A DNA stretch of 64,000 nucleotides from Pseudopedobacter alpinus (GTDB lineage: Bacteria > Bacteroidota > Bacteroidia > Sphingobacteriales > Sphingobacteriaceae), in NCBI RefSeq assembly GCF_042684645.1, contig NZ_JBHULV010000021.1, forward strand, positions 1 to 64,000, written 5' to 3'. The position numbers were made by a program, and so were the translations under genes. This document shows, piece after piece, positions 35,033-44,479 of the stretch; the stretch's first letter is position 1; each line of letters starts with the position of its first letter. The notes under the pieces are model-generated. The model worked only from the letters and a program-made list of their open reading frames with translations, did not search any database and was not told the DNA's origin.

Positions 35033-37057
35033 TTACTTACTCACAGGCAGCCAAACAGACATTTCTTGGGTATGGCCTCTATTACCCCAAGCATAATAAG
35101 GCACTAATTTTATGTTAGCCTTTTGTTGTTCTTTATTAACCTCTCGGTATAACATATTTTTCCAAGTTTTATCCGTATCTAACAAAGCTTGTCCGTTTAA
35201 AACCAGCATTTTAGCCCCTTCAATAGTTTGCATTTCTGTTGTGAATTGGATATTGGCTGGAATTGTAAAATTAAAAACTTGAGTACCATTATCAATAGAT
35301 TCTGCACAATAAACTATTGGACCATATTTTACAGCCACTTGGTTTCTAGCTTCCTCTACCAATGGATTCGCTTCCATTAATTTAGCTTTCATTGGCATTT
35401 GTAATTCAATGATATCGCCTTTCTTCCATTGATCATTCACTGCAAAATACTGTCCGCCTTTTACATTTTCGTGAACCAATTTTCCGTTTACTAAAATATT
35501 TGCAGTATTGCACCATCCCGGTATTCTAAAATGGATGGCTTGGTTACTTTTCAAACTGCTTTTAATACTAATTTTTACATTTCCGTTCCAAGGGTAATCT
35601 GTCTCTTGGCTTAAACTAATTTGTTCGCCATTTTGCAATTGGGTATTTAACGAATTTGTACCATAAAGATTGATAAATAAGCCGTTTTTAGCTATGCTAT
35701 AAGCGTAATTGTTGATTTCTGAAATGGTGCGCACCACATTTGGCGGACAACAGTTAGACAATGAAATATAAGGAACCCTGTCTTTAGACCAGCGTTGTTT
35801 AAAAGGTAAGTTATCTGAATAGCTTAGTGGATTGGTGTATAAAAATTTCTTTCCGTCTAAACTAATTCCAGATAAAACACTGTTGTATAATGCAGTTTCC
35901 ATCACATCGGCATATTTGGAATCGCCAGAAATTTGAAGCATTCTCCAATTCCATAAAACATTACCAATGTTTGCACAAGTTTCGTTATGAGCTGTAAAGT
36001 TTGGTAATTGATAATCTCGGCCGTAAGCTTGATGTATTTTTTGAACCACTGCAGGATTATAGGAAGTTCCATCTGGCGATGTACCATCGTACAAAGAACC
36101 ACAACCGCCAGTAATGTACATTTTATGTTGTGTGACATCATCCCACATGATGTTTAATTGCTTTAATAGCGAAGGATCTCCATTTTCGGCATATAAATCG
36201 GCAACGCCAGCATATAAATAATTGGCTCTTACGGCATGGCCTGTAACTTTGGTTTGTTGTAAAAACGGAATCCGATCTTGGTTATCATCTGTTCCATCTT
36301 CAATATCGCCTTTAATGGCTATTAAATGTTTGGCTAACTCTAGATAGCGAGTATCATTGGTGGTACGATACATTTCTACTACGCCCATATAGTGTGATGG
36401 GCAGATGGCATTACGAGCCAAGGTAGGCGAAGCCGATTGATAAAAATTATACAAATAATCGGTTGCCTTTTTGGCTACATCTAGTAAATTGGTTTTTCCG
36501 GTTGCTCTAAAATGTACACAAGCGGCTGTCATTAAATGGCCAATATTATATGATTCGAAACTTAAACGGTCTTGAAACTGGTTTTTTTGGCCCGTATTAC
36601 GCTGCTCTATCATGGCTTTGGTATAAATGTAACCATCTGCTCTTTGAGATTTTGCAATAACCGCAATGGCTTTATCCATCATTTGGTCTAACTTCTTGTC
36701 TTTGGTAATGGCATACATATTGGCAACACCTTCCATCACTTTGTAAAAATCACCGTCATGGAAAGAAGGTCCTTTATGCTTGCCGGTATCTAAACCAGCT
36801 GCAATTTCAAAATTTTTGAAAGCATGGCTCACATTGGCATCCATGTAAGTATCCCAAATATGTGGAATCATGGCTGTACGGCAAACCTCAAATCTGTCTC
36901 CCCAAAAACCTCCTGTCCAGCGAACATCTTCCATGTTTGGACTTTGAAAAACAGCAAATTTACTTCCCGCTGTATTGGTTAACGCTTTTTGTTGCGCAAA
37001 GGTTAGGCATCCTAACATGGAAAACGAAACCGTTATTAAATACTTTATTCTATTCAT
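35033..37057 (-). CDS. Secreted GH127-type beta-L-arabinofuranosidase (DUF1680)
   Basis: A 674-aa exported enzyme with a signal peptide (about 1-22). The GH127/DUF1680 (alpha/alpha)6 barrel is recognisable from DVRWTGGFWGDRF, GPSFHDGDFYKVMEG and the metal-site residues E359 and C361 (HNETCAN) with C436 and C437 (SNCCPPN). These are the zinc ligands and nucleophile Cys characterised in this family. The C-terminal sandwich contains FRIPGWC. It removes beta-L-arabinofuranose; related families (GH146 and others) share the motifs. It is the last gene of the operon, 6 nt after GH106. Confidence 0.85.
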   Translation of the reverse strand: MNRIKYLITVSFSMLGCLTFAQQKALTNTAGSKFAVFQSPNMEDVRWTGGFWGDRFEVCRTAMIPHIWDTYMDANVSHAFKNFEIAAGLDTGKHKGPSFHDGDFYKVMEGVANMYAITKDKKLDQMMDKAIAVIAKSQRADGYIYTKAMIEQRNTGQKNQFQDRLSFESYNIGHLMTAACVHFRATGKTNLLDVAKKATDYLYNFYQSASPTLARNAICPSHYMGVVEMYRTTNDTRYLELAKHLIAIKGDIEDGTDDNQDRIPFLQQTKVTGHAVRANYLYAGVADLYAENGDPSLLKQLNIMWDDVTQHKMYITGGCGSLYDGTSPDGTSYNPAVVQKIHQAYGRDYQLPNFTAHNETCANIGNVLWNWRMLQISGDSKYADVMETALYNSVLSGISLDGKKFLYTNPLSYSDNLPFKQRWSKDRVPYISLSNCCPPNVVRTISEINNYAYSIAKNGLFINLYGTNSLNTQLQNGEQISLSQETDYPWNGNVKISIKSSLKSNQAIHFRIPGWCNTANILVNGKLVHENVKGGQYFAVNDQWKKGDIIELQMPMKAKLMEANPLVEEARNQVAVKYGPIVYCAESIDNGTQVFNFTIPANIQFTTEMQTIEGAKMLVLNGQALLDTDKTWKNMLYREVNKEQQKANIKLVPYYAWGNRGHTQEMSVWLPVSK

Positions 37058-37063
37058 TATGGG

Positions 37064-40000
37064 TTATTTAATTTCTTTTTCAATAGTAACCGGACCTATT
37101 AATCCCGCTGGTAATAGTGGGTTGCCTTCTAAGCGATAAGGTGCAGTTGTTTGTGTAATACGTTTATCTTGTGGCAAAGCGTGGTCGCCCATGAGGCGAT
37201 TGTGCCATGTATTGGTTAAAGCAATCTCTATTAGGTTTTTTCCTTTTTTAAATGCCGATGAAATATTGATGCGATGCGGCTGGGTCCAAATTACCCCTAA
37301 TTCCTTTCCATTAATTTTAACAGATGCTAAATCATGAATCTCGCCTACATTTAAGTATAAATTTTGCTTTAACTCTTTCTTTTTTAATTGGATAGATTTA
37401 GCATAAACTGCTGTTCCAGAATAATATTTCATATTGGAGTCGGGAGATGAAGTCCAGTCTGTTAGCTTTTCCATACTGATGGATTGTTTTGGACCACCAT
37501 AACTTTCGTCAAATTTTAAGTTCCAGCTTTCGCTGATATTTTTAACTAATTTAAATGTTGACCAGTTTTTTCCTTCACTGTTTTTGGCAAGCACTCCTTT
37601 TTTAAAAATGACAAAAACAGATTGAGCAGGTGCTAGTTTTAAGGTAAGTGCTGTTCTTTCTTCATCTGCTTGGTAGGATGTAATCTCGCTCCATTCATTA
37701 GTGACCGGGTTATACAAGTGAGGAACCATCCCGCTAAAGCGGAAAGAGAAATTTAAAACTCTTTCTTTTTGTTGTTGATTGCTTATAAAATAAATCTCTT
37801 GATCTTGATCGCTTCGATGATTAAAAGCAATATCACTTGCATATTTACCAGAACTATCAATAACAATTAAATCTTTTTCTAAACCAAATTGAGAGAAATC
37901 TTGATTAAAGTAAGGCTTATCTTTAACAATGATAATTCCCTGATTCTCTAACTGTTTAATTTTATCTAATGATGTTTTGCTGATGATACCATCAGGATTC
38001 ATCAAATTTGTGATTGGCAATACTAACACTTTATAAGCTGCCCCTTCTTTAGAAAATTTCACTCGGCCATTTTCTACAAAAGCACTTTGCAAAGCATCTG
38101 GATTAAAGGAATCATAAGCGTAACCGTTTAAAGGATTTATCCAGTTTTCGGACTGAAATCCGTTAGCTGTATTGGTTACTCCTTTTGGGATTTGTTGTAA
38201 AGGAACGTCTTTGTTTTGATTTCTTATTCTTTCGGCCTCTACCCTTTCCTGACCAAAAATTCCGGGTAAAGTATTCACAAAACGGTCGGGTAAAAGCGAA
38301 CGACGAGGAATTTCATCTCCAGTAAAAACGGCAATATCTCTTACAGGTTTACCTTTTTGCAATAAATTTTGAGTGTTAGTTGCATAATCTACCCAAGCTT
38401 TTCCGGGTTTCCACCAGGTTTGGTCGCGTTGAAAATATAGTCCCACACCATCTAAGGTCATACCAGGTTTTCTATCTAACCAAGGATTTTGGACAAATAC
38501 ATGGTACATGATTTTGTTTATGCCTAAAGCATAATTTCTATCCTGTACAATTTTTAGATTCCCAGGGTGTTCACTCCAATCCATCCTCACGGTTGTAAAA
38601 GACTCTGACTGAATGATTGGTTTCCCGTAAATATGTCCAGCCGAGATTGCGTCTAGCATATCGTTTGGCTTATCATGGGTGGGGCTATTGAGCCAAAACT
38701 CGCCCATAGGAATATCTGCTGTTTTAAAATGAAGCAAACCATCACTTACCATGGTAGGCGATACGTTTTCGGCTGCGAAAGTTAAATTTCTCTCTTTAGC
38801 TATTTGCGCCAGCGTTTTATAAAAAACATCGTTTACCAATTGGGAAATGGTTAAACGGACATCGTATAAAACTTGCTCAGATTTTTGAGCGCTTTCTAAT
38901 GGGACACCTGCCATTACTGGCAAGAAAGGCATTAAATCATACCCTCTTCTTTGTTTAAATTCATTTGCAAAATTAGCCGACCAATTTTGGCTACCACACT
39001 CCCAGCTATCTACATAAAATGAAGATAAATCTCCTTTGTCTCCTACCCTTTTCTGTATTTCAGCAAACCAATTATTAAAGTGCAGTTTAATAGCCTCAGG
39101 GTTAAATTTATCTATTTCTAAGCCTATCGCTCCACCTCCAGTGGCATTGGTATGCCCGGTAGAGGTATGTCCGATTCTTAAAATAGTCCAATTGCCAGCA
39201 GGTGCCTTCCAATTTAGTTCACCATAAGCATTTACTTGATCTGTTAAATTGATGATTTGATTGGTATTAACACATAAATCATCGCTAATTTCTTTTGAAG
39301 TCGTTCTTTCGCTGATGCGCCACACCTCTCCATTTTTACTTTCGTACTGATTAAGAGTGGGTTCGGTAAAAAGCTGTAAACCTGTTAATTTTAGATTAGG
39401 TTTCCATTTGGCAGCATCTAAATCTTCCGCTGCAAGCAATGAACCTTCTTTATCAAATACAAAACGGAAATATTTAGCAGTTACTGGCACTATGCTGTAG
39501 GTATGTTCCACATCGGTATCTTGCCAGCCATGACGAGGTGCTTTTAATTGTTGATGATCTTTAAAATTAATACCATCATGGCTAGTTTGTACCAATAAAC
39601 GCTGTGCCTGATAGTTATTTCCATTGCTTTCTATACGGATGGTTCTACAAGTAAAAGCTTGTTCAAAAGCATAAGTTATACTTGCTTTCTCTGATGATTT
39701 AAAAGATTTCTTACCATCGGGATTAACTAGAAAATCAACATTTTCGCCTGTACTAGCTATTATTTTAGGTTTTAATATTTTGGTATTAAGGTCTGATCCG
39801 TTTAACGATGGAAAAGCGACTATTTGGATATCTTGATAATAATTTTCAAAATGATGAGGTTGGGGTAACTGAACTTTTAAAGATTGCCCGCCTTTAACAT
39901 TCATTTTACTAAAAACTACCTTTTGCATAGATAGTTCTGGGGTTATCCAAGGTCCACCAGCTAAAGCAAAACCATCGCTAATGTGCATGGTGATTTTCAA

Positions 40001-40300
40001 ATCTAGTCTTTTAGCTTCGGCGAAAGCGAAGGTAACCATGTCCCACCATTGCGGAGTTAATTGTACTGCTGTTGGTGTATAAAGCGAGGGATTTGTTTCT
40101 CCTTTGATGCATGCCAAATAAGCCCCTCCAATGCCTGCTTCTTTCATCGCTTGTAAATCGGCAGTAATGCCCGCTTTAGAAACACCTGCTTGTACCCAAT
40201 ACCAAAACACCCAAGGTTTGGCATTGTTATTTTGTTGCGCCCAAACTTTTAAGGAGCAAAAAATGATAATTAAACAGAAAATCCTTTTTAAAAAACACAT
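37064..40300 (-). CDS. Secreted GH106 alpha-L-rhamnosidase
   Basis: A 1078-aa exported enzyme with a signal peptide (about 1-21). The N-terminal barrel begins PWVFWYWVQAGVSKAGITADL, characteristic of GH106, followed by GIGGAYLACIKG. Candidate catalytic acids are E434 in VDSWECGSQNW and E566 in QSESFTTVRMDW. A C-terminal galactose-binding-like domain is visible (VNGKELG-like element VKINGKELGVIW, and FKKGKNLIEIALTNTW). The family hydrolyses alpha-L-rhamnosyl linkages, including those in RG-II and RG-I. Its ATG overlaps the stop of the permease gene by 1 nt. Confidence 0.87.
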   Translation of the reverse strand: MCFLKRIFCLIIIFCSLKVWAQQNNNAKPWVFWYWVQAGVSKAGITADLQAMKEAGIGGAYLACIKGETNPSLYTPTAVQLTPQWWDMVTFAFAEAKRLDLKITMHISDGFALAGGPWITPELSMQKVVFSKMNVKGGQSLKVQLPQPHHFENYYQDIQIVAFPSLNGSDLNTKILKPKIIASTGENVDFLVNPDGKKSFKSSEKASITYAFEQAFTCRTIRIESNGNNYQAQRLLVQTSHDGINFKDHQQLKAPRHGWQDTDVEHTYSIVPVTAKYFRFVFDKEGSLLAAEDLDAAKWKPNLKLTGLQLFTEPTLNQYESKNGEVWRISERTTSKEISDDLCVNTNQIINLTDQVNAYGELNWKAPAGNWTILRIGHTSTGHTNATGGGAIGLEIDKFNPEAIKLHFNNWFAEIQKRVGDKGDLSSFYVDSWECGSQNWSANFANEFKQRRGYDLMPFLPVMAGVPLESAQKSEQVLYDVRLTISQLVNDVFYKTLAQIAKERNLTFAAENVSPTMVSDGLLHFKTADIPMGEFWLNSPTHDKPNDMLDAISAGHIYGKPIIQSESFTTVRMDWSEHPGNLKIVQDRNYALGINKIMYHVFVQNPWLDRKPGMTLDGVGLYFQRDQTWWKPGKAWVDYATNTQNLLQKGKPVRDIAVFTGDEIPRRSLLPDRFVNTLPGIFGQERVEAERIRNQNKDVPLQQIPKGVTNTANGFQSENWINPLNGYAYDSFNPDALQSAFVENGRVKFSKEGAAYKVLVLPITNLMNPDGIISKTSLDKIKQLENQGIIIVKDKPYFNQDFSQFGLEKDLIVIDSSGKYASDIAFNHRSDQDQEIYFISNQQQKERVLNFSFRFSGMVPHLYNPVTNEWSEITSYQADEERTALTLKLAPAQSVFVIFKKGVLAKNSEGKNWSTFKLVKNISESWNLKFDESYGGPKQSISMEKLTDWTSSPDSNMKYYSGTAVYAKSIQLKKKELKQNLYLNVGEIHDLASVKINGKELGVIWTQPHRINISSAFKKGKNLIEIALTNTWHNRLMGDHALPQDKRITQTTAPYRLEGNPLLPAGLIGPVTIEKEIK

Positions 40301-41613
40301 TAAACAACAGCTGTTTGTACTTTATGCTTGTAACCAACTATACCGTAATACAAAATAACGATGAAGCAAATTAATGGAATTATATAGCCAATTTGAATAT
40401 TGTCTTTGTAATAATCAATAAGAGAGCCCATTCCGTAAGGTAAAATAGCACCACCCACAATAGACATAATTAACCAAGAAGAACCAGGTTTTGTATCTTC
40501 ACCTACACCATCAATTCCTAAAGCAAAAATGGTTGGAAACATGATTGACATGAAGAAACCTAAACCTCCTAAAGCATAAACAACGTAAGAACCTTTACCT
40601 AAAATTGCTATTAAACATAACATTATACATAATACAGCATAAATGTATAATAGCTTATTAGATGCAATATATCTTAACAAAAAAGTGCCTACAAAACGCC
40701 CAACTAAAAACAACGTACCATAAAGCCCTAAATAATATAATGCTGTATATTCATCAAATCCACCAGCTTGTTGTGCCGCCCTAATAAAAAAGCTTGTTAC
40801 ACAAACTTGAGCTCCAACATAAAAAAACTGAGCAATAACGGCCCATTTAAGATGTTTATGTTTTAACGCTCCAAAAAAACTACCTTCTCCTGAAGCTATT
40901 CCATCTGTATTTTGAGTTTTTACTTCGGGCAGTTTCATGAAATAAAACAATAGCGCAACAGCAACTAAAACACAACCCAAAATGATGTAAGGAGTTTTTA
41001 CAGTGGAAGCTTCTGTAAGAAAATAATTATTTCTTACAATTTCTGTCATAGCTGCTAATTCTTCTTGAGTATAAGATTTTCCAGATAAGATGAATCTACC
41101 TACTATGGTTGCTACTGGTGCGGCTAAGCCGTTAAAAGTAGCTGCTAAATTTAATCGCCAAGCTGCCTTTGCAGGATCTCCTAAAATGGCAGCATAAGGA
41201 TTTGCACTGGTTTCTAATATGGTTAATCCGCAGCCAATAATAAATAATGCAATTAAAAAAGTAACATAAGAAAGTGAATTTGCAGCAGGAACAAATAAAA
41301 ACGCACCACTGGCAAATACCAATAAACCAATGATGATGCTCGCTTTATAACCAAACTTTTTTAGGATGATTCCGGACGGAATTGCCATTAAAAAATATGC
41401 TAGAAAAACTGATGTATCAATTAAAGTAGATTGGCTGTTGTTTAAATTACAAGCTTTTTTTAAATGCGGAATTAAAACCGAATCTAAATTATGTGCCATT
41501 CCCCACAAAAAAAACAAACTAGTAATTAAGATAAAAGGTAATAAATACTGATTGCCTTTTTGATTGGGTAAAGATGTTTCGTGTTGATCGCCAAATTGAT
41601 TAGTTACTTGCAT
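40300..41613 (-). CDS. fucP: FucP-family sugar:H+ symporter (MFS, FHS group)
   Basis: A 437-aa inner-membrane protein with 12 predicted helices. The FHS signature LETSANPYA contains E134, equivalent to the E. coli FucP proton-coupling Glu. The first-helix region reads GMAHNLDSVLIPH, with the acidic residue D44 one position from E. coli Asp46. Such permeases import L-fucose or related hexoses with protons. A rhamnose, galactose or methyl-fucose role is equally possible given the neighbours. The coding strand just upstream is a CCAAC-rich G-free tract. Confidence 0.82.
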   Translation of the reverse strand: MQVTNQFGDQHETSLPNQKGNQYLLPFILITSLFFLWGMAHNLDSVLIPHLKKACNLNNSQSTLIDTSVFLAYFLMAIPSGIILKKFGYKASIIIGLLVFASGAFLFVPAANSLSYVTFLIALFIIGCGLTILETSANPYAAILGDPAKAAWRLNLAATFNGLAAPVATIVGRFILSGKSYTQEELAAMTEIVRNNYFLTEASTVKTPYIILGCVLVAVALLFYFMKLPEVKTQNTDGIASGEGSFFGALKHKHLKWAVIAQFFYVGAQVCVTSFFIRAAQQAGGFDEYTALYYLGLYGTLFLVGRFVGTFLLRYIASNKLLYIYAVLCIMLCLIAILGKGSYVVYALGGLGFFMSIMFPTIFALGIDGVGEDTKPGSSWLIMSIVGGAILPYGMGSLIDYYKDNIQIGYIIPLICFIVILYYGIVGYKHKVQTAVV

Positions 41614-41672
41614 GGTTTGGTTGGTTGGTTTGTTGGGTTATTAGATGGTTAGGTTGTTGGTTTATTGGATTG
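41614..41672 (-). promoter_or_regulatory. G-free CCAAC-repeat leader before the permease
   Basis: On the coding strand this segment is built of degenerate CCAA/CAAC units with no G, ending immediately at the permease ATG. It also encodes the last residues of the MaoC protein (SNKPTT). It may keep the initiation site unstructured. Confidence 0.3.
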
Positions 41673-42113
41673 CTGATTTTTATTTACAAGTAACAGATGG
41701 TCGCAAACCAAAACCACTTCTCCTCTTTGGTTAATAATTTCTACATGCTCTGTAACGATGCCCATTTCTGGTTTTTTATGCTCACCTTTTTCTGATATGG
41801 TAATTTCTGAATGAATGGTATCTCCAATATGCACTGGCTTTACAAATCGCAATTTATCATATCCTCTAGAAAAAGCTTCAGGATTTATTTCCGATGCAGT
41901 TAAGCCAATTCCTATACTAAAAACCATGGTTCCGTGTGCAATACGTTGTTTAAACGGCTGCGTTTTGCACCATTCTGCATCCATATGGTGAGGAAAGAAA
42001 TCTCCTGTATGCCCAGCATGAACAACAAAATCAGTTTCTGTAATGGTTCTTCCTAAGGTTATTCTTTTACTGTTTAGTTCGTAATCTTCAAAAAATATTG
42101 ATTTAAAATACAT
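41649..42113 (-). CDS. MaoC-family (hot-dog fold) acyl-CoA hydratase/dehydratase
   Basis: A 154-aa cytoplasmic protein with the R-specific hydratase core. The catalytic dyad D38/H43 lies in TGDFFPHHMD, followed by RIAHGTMVFSIGIGL and the VKPVHIGDTI strand. Family members add or remove water across 2,3-enoyl-CoA thioesters. The nearby CaiB/BaiF CoA-transferases would supply such a thioester, as in the known itaconate and mesaconate routes. The C-terminal tail appears extended by a repeat. It is separated from the Gfo/Idh gene by 72 nt. Confidence 0.82.
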   Translation of the reverse strand: MYFKSIFFEDYELNSKRITLGRTITETDFVVHAGHTGDFFPHHMDAEWCKTQPFKQRIAHGTMVFSIGIGLTASEINPEAFSRGYDKLRFVKPVHIGDTIHSEITISEKGEHKKPEMGIVTEHVEIINQRGEVVLVCDHLLLVNKNQQSNKPTT

Positions 42114-42185
42114 GTTTTTAAGTTAAAATTGGAAAGTTTAAAGTGGAAAGAATTGCCTCGCACTATCAACCTTTTACCTAGTTAT

Positions 42186-43253
42186 TTATAATTCATTCAA
42201 TGTTACGCCGCCTTGTTCGTTACTAATATAACAAGCCTCAACTACTTGCATGGTTCCTAAAACATCTTGAACGCTAGTGTATAATACTTTGTCTGAACCT
42301 TCTTTAAAACGCATTAAATTAGACATTGTACCCACAAATGCTTCGGGAAACCAAGAACCTTCTAATTGAATTCGTTTCCACTCATAATGCCCATCCTCGT
42401 TTGGAGTTGCATGTTCAAAAATATCTGGCAAACCGTTTGGATAATTCATTAATAAGCCCATTTTAGCTTTAATAGCCCCCTTTGTTCCTTCCCATTTGAT
42501 ATAACTTTCCTCGTGTCGGGGTCCAAAACAATGATCGTGATTGGTGTTGATTACAGCCCTTAAATCATCACGATAATCCATCAAAATTGTAGACCTTGAA
42601 GAAGATAAATCTTTATTTGGATGCTTAAATGTTTTAGCTAATACAGATTTAGGATTGCCCATAAATGAACGAATACAATCTATATAATGAACGCTATGAA
42701 AAAGTATTTCTAATCTTGGATGCTCTTTTATTAAAGGGAACAAATGCCAAGGTGTATTAACTGTAACCTTAACTTCCATGTCATAAATATCACCAATTAA
42801 TTTTTGATCGATGATAAACCTTGCCGCAGCAATAAAAGGAGCAAACCTCAATTGGAAATTAATAGAAGCTACTAGATTTTTTCTTTCGCAAACTGCAACA
42901 ATTTCTTTGGCTTGCGCTAAATCATTTCCCATTGGTTTCTGTATCAATACAGCTGCACCATCTGGTAGTTGTTCTAAAATCTCGATGTATTGATTGGGTA
43001 AAACGGTAATATCATAAACCGCATTATGAGGAGCATTTTTTACGGCATCGGCAACGAAATCGAAAACATGAGGGATTTGAAATTGTTGTGCAAAATCTTC
43101 TGCTTTAGCTCTTGTTCTATTGGTGATTCCAAAAACTTCAAAACCTGCCATTTTATAGGCTGGTAAATGCGCATCTTTTACAATTCCACTAGCACCAATA
43201 ATAATTATTGGTTGCTTGGTTTCAGGTAAAAGTGGTTGATAAGGAATTTGCAT
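42186..43253 (-). CDS. Gfo/Idh/MocA-family NAD(P)-dependent oxidoreductase
   Basis: A 355-aa cytoplasmic dehydrogenase. A Rossmann fold begins IIIIGASGIVKDAHLPAY (about 16-33). The usual EKP motif reads QKP (105-107, LIQKPMGN), keeping the Lys. The C-terminal domain has LFHSVHYIDCIRSFMG with a likely catalytic His/Asp set. Members oxidise sugars, inositols and sugar acids, and D-apiose dehydrogenase belongs here. In this operon it is 2 nt from a solute-binding-like gene and upstream of a MaoC hydratase, so it may act on the same intermediate. Substrate unknown. Confidence 0.78.
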   Translation of the reverse strand: MQIPYQPLLPETKQPIIIIGASGIVKDAHLPAYKMAGFEVFGITNRTRAKAEDFAQQFQIPHVFDFVADAVKNAPHNAVYDITVLPNQYIEILEQLPDGAAVLIQKPMGNDLAQAKEIVAVCERKNLVASINFQLRFAPFIAAARFIIDQKLIGDIYDMEVKVTVNTPWHLFPLIKEHPRLEILFHSVHYIDCIRSFMGNPKSVLAKTFKHPNKDLSSSRSTILMDYRDDLRAVINTNHDHCFGPRHEESYIKWEGTKGAIKAKMGLLMNYPNGLPDIFEHATPNEDGHYEWKRIQLEGSWFPEAFVGTMSNLMRFKEGSDKVLYTSVQDVLGTMQVVEACYISNEQGGVTLNEL

Positions 43254-43255
43254 CG

Positions 43256-44479
43256 TTATTTTATTTTTCGGATTTGAGCTTGGGTAGTTTTTAATAATTC
43301 GTCGGATGAAATGAGCGTGGTTAATGCTTGAAGCACCATATCATCTATTAAACCGGCAAATTTATCCCAGCTGGTTATTTGAGGTAAGGTTAAAGCATTT
43401 TGGTGTAATGCAGCCAACTTATGATAATAAGGAATGGTTTCATTTATTTCAGCATCTTCCCATGTAGAAATACGGCAACCAATTCCCCCTTCTTTAGTAA
43501 GTAATTTATCGGCTTCTGGTGTGGTGGCAAATCTTAAAAATTGGTAGGCTAAGTTTTTATTTTTACTTCCCGAAGCAATCGTGTATAACCAATATACATT
43601 TAATGATGCAGTTGATTTCCCTTCGTCAAAAGGTAATTGGGTAATTTCTACTTTACCTTTTACTTTAGATTCTTCAATCACTTCGCACATGGAAGCAAAA
43701 CCAAACCAATTGATTGCTAAAGCGGCTTCACCTTTAGCAAATGCCATTCCGGCTTCTACAGATCCAAAATATTTTGTACCTGGATGTGTAGTGTTTTCGT
43801 TTCTAGTGATTTTACGATAAAAATCTAAGGCAGCTACCGCTTCTGGTGTATGAATATCTATCTGATTTTTTTGATTTACTAATTGCCCGCCTCTTGTCCA
43901 TAATTGCAAGCAAAAATCAAAAACCATGTTATGTCCATCCGGATAATTAGCAAATACACAGCCGTAAAGATTTTTATTTGGACGGTTAAAAAATTCGGCA
44001 ATGGTTACAAACTCTCTCCATGTTTTGGGTGGATTTAATTCATAGCCATGTTGTCTTTTAAAATTTTGTTTCTCTGTTACATCTTCAAATAAATCTTTAC
44101 GATAAATCAAGCATTCTGGCCCATCATGAAAAGGTAAACCATAAACACCATCATTTATTCGTTGTAAATTTAATAGCGATTGATGCCAACCATCTGGATA
44201 ATTTTGAGGAGCATTTTGTGCAATATATGGCACTAAATTTTGAACAGCATTCCCATTTACGGCATCAAAAATCCAATCGGTATTTAAATGTGCAATATCC
44301 CAATCACCATTAAGCATTCCTTTTTGGACAAGCGTTTGGTTATACAAATCTTCTAGCTCTAAAGCTACCATTTCTACCTCTACCTCAATTTTATTTTCCA
44401 AACAAAACAAATCCCAGAGCTTTTGCATGGTTTTTTCAAACGGACCGAACTTTCTTACTGCTATTCTAACTTTTTCCAT
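43256..44479 (-). CDS. Solute-binding-protein-fold protein lacking a signal peptide (SBP-B)
   Basis: 407 aa from the ATG at 44479 (a TTG two codons upstream is less likely; the ATG forms a TAATG overlap with the preceding stop). The sequence is an ABC-transporter family 1 sugar-binding protein: GDWDIAHLNTDWIFDA, GVYGLPFHDGPECLIYRKDLF, WREFVTIAEFF, and TTPEADKLLTKEGGIG. Unlike true binding proteins it starts directly with MEKVRIAVRKFG, with no hydrophobic export signal and no lipobox. No ABC permease or ATPase is encoded nearby. It is therefore probably cytoplasmic, a sensor, sugar-acid carrier or enzyme. Function unknown. Confidence 0.75.
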   Translation of the reverse strand: MEKVRIAVRKFGPFEKTMQKLWDLFCLENKIEVEVEMVALELEDLYNQTLVQKGMLNGDWDIAHLNTDWIFDAVNGNAVQNLVPYIAQNAPQNYPDGWHQSLLNLQRINDGVYGLPFHDGPECLIYRKDLFEDVTEKQNFKRQHGYELNPPKTWREFVTIAEFFNRPNKNLYGCVFANYPDGHNMVFDFCLQLWTRGGQLVNQKNQIDIHTPEAVAALDFYRKITRNENTTHPGTKYFGSVEAGMAFAKGEAALAINWFGFASMCEVIEESKVKGKVEITQLPFDEGKSTASLNVYWLYTIASGSKNKNLAYQFLRFATTPEADKLLTKEGGIGCRISTWEDAEINETIPYYHKLAALHQNALTLPQITSWDKFAGLIDDMVLQALTTLISSDELLKTTQAQIRKIK

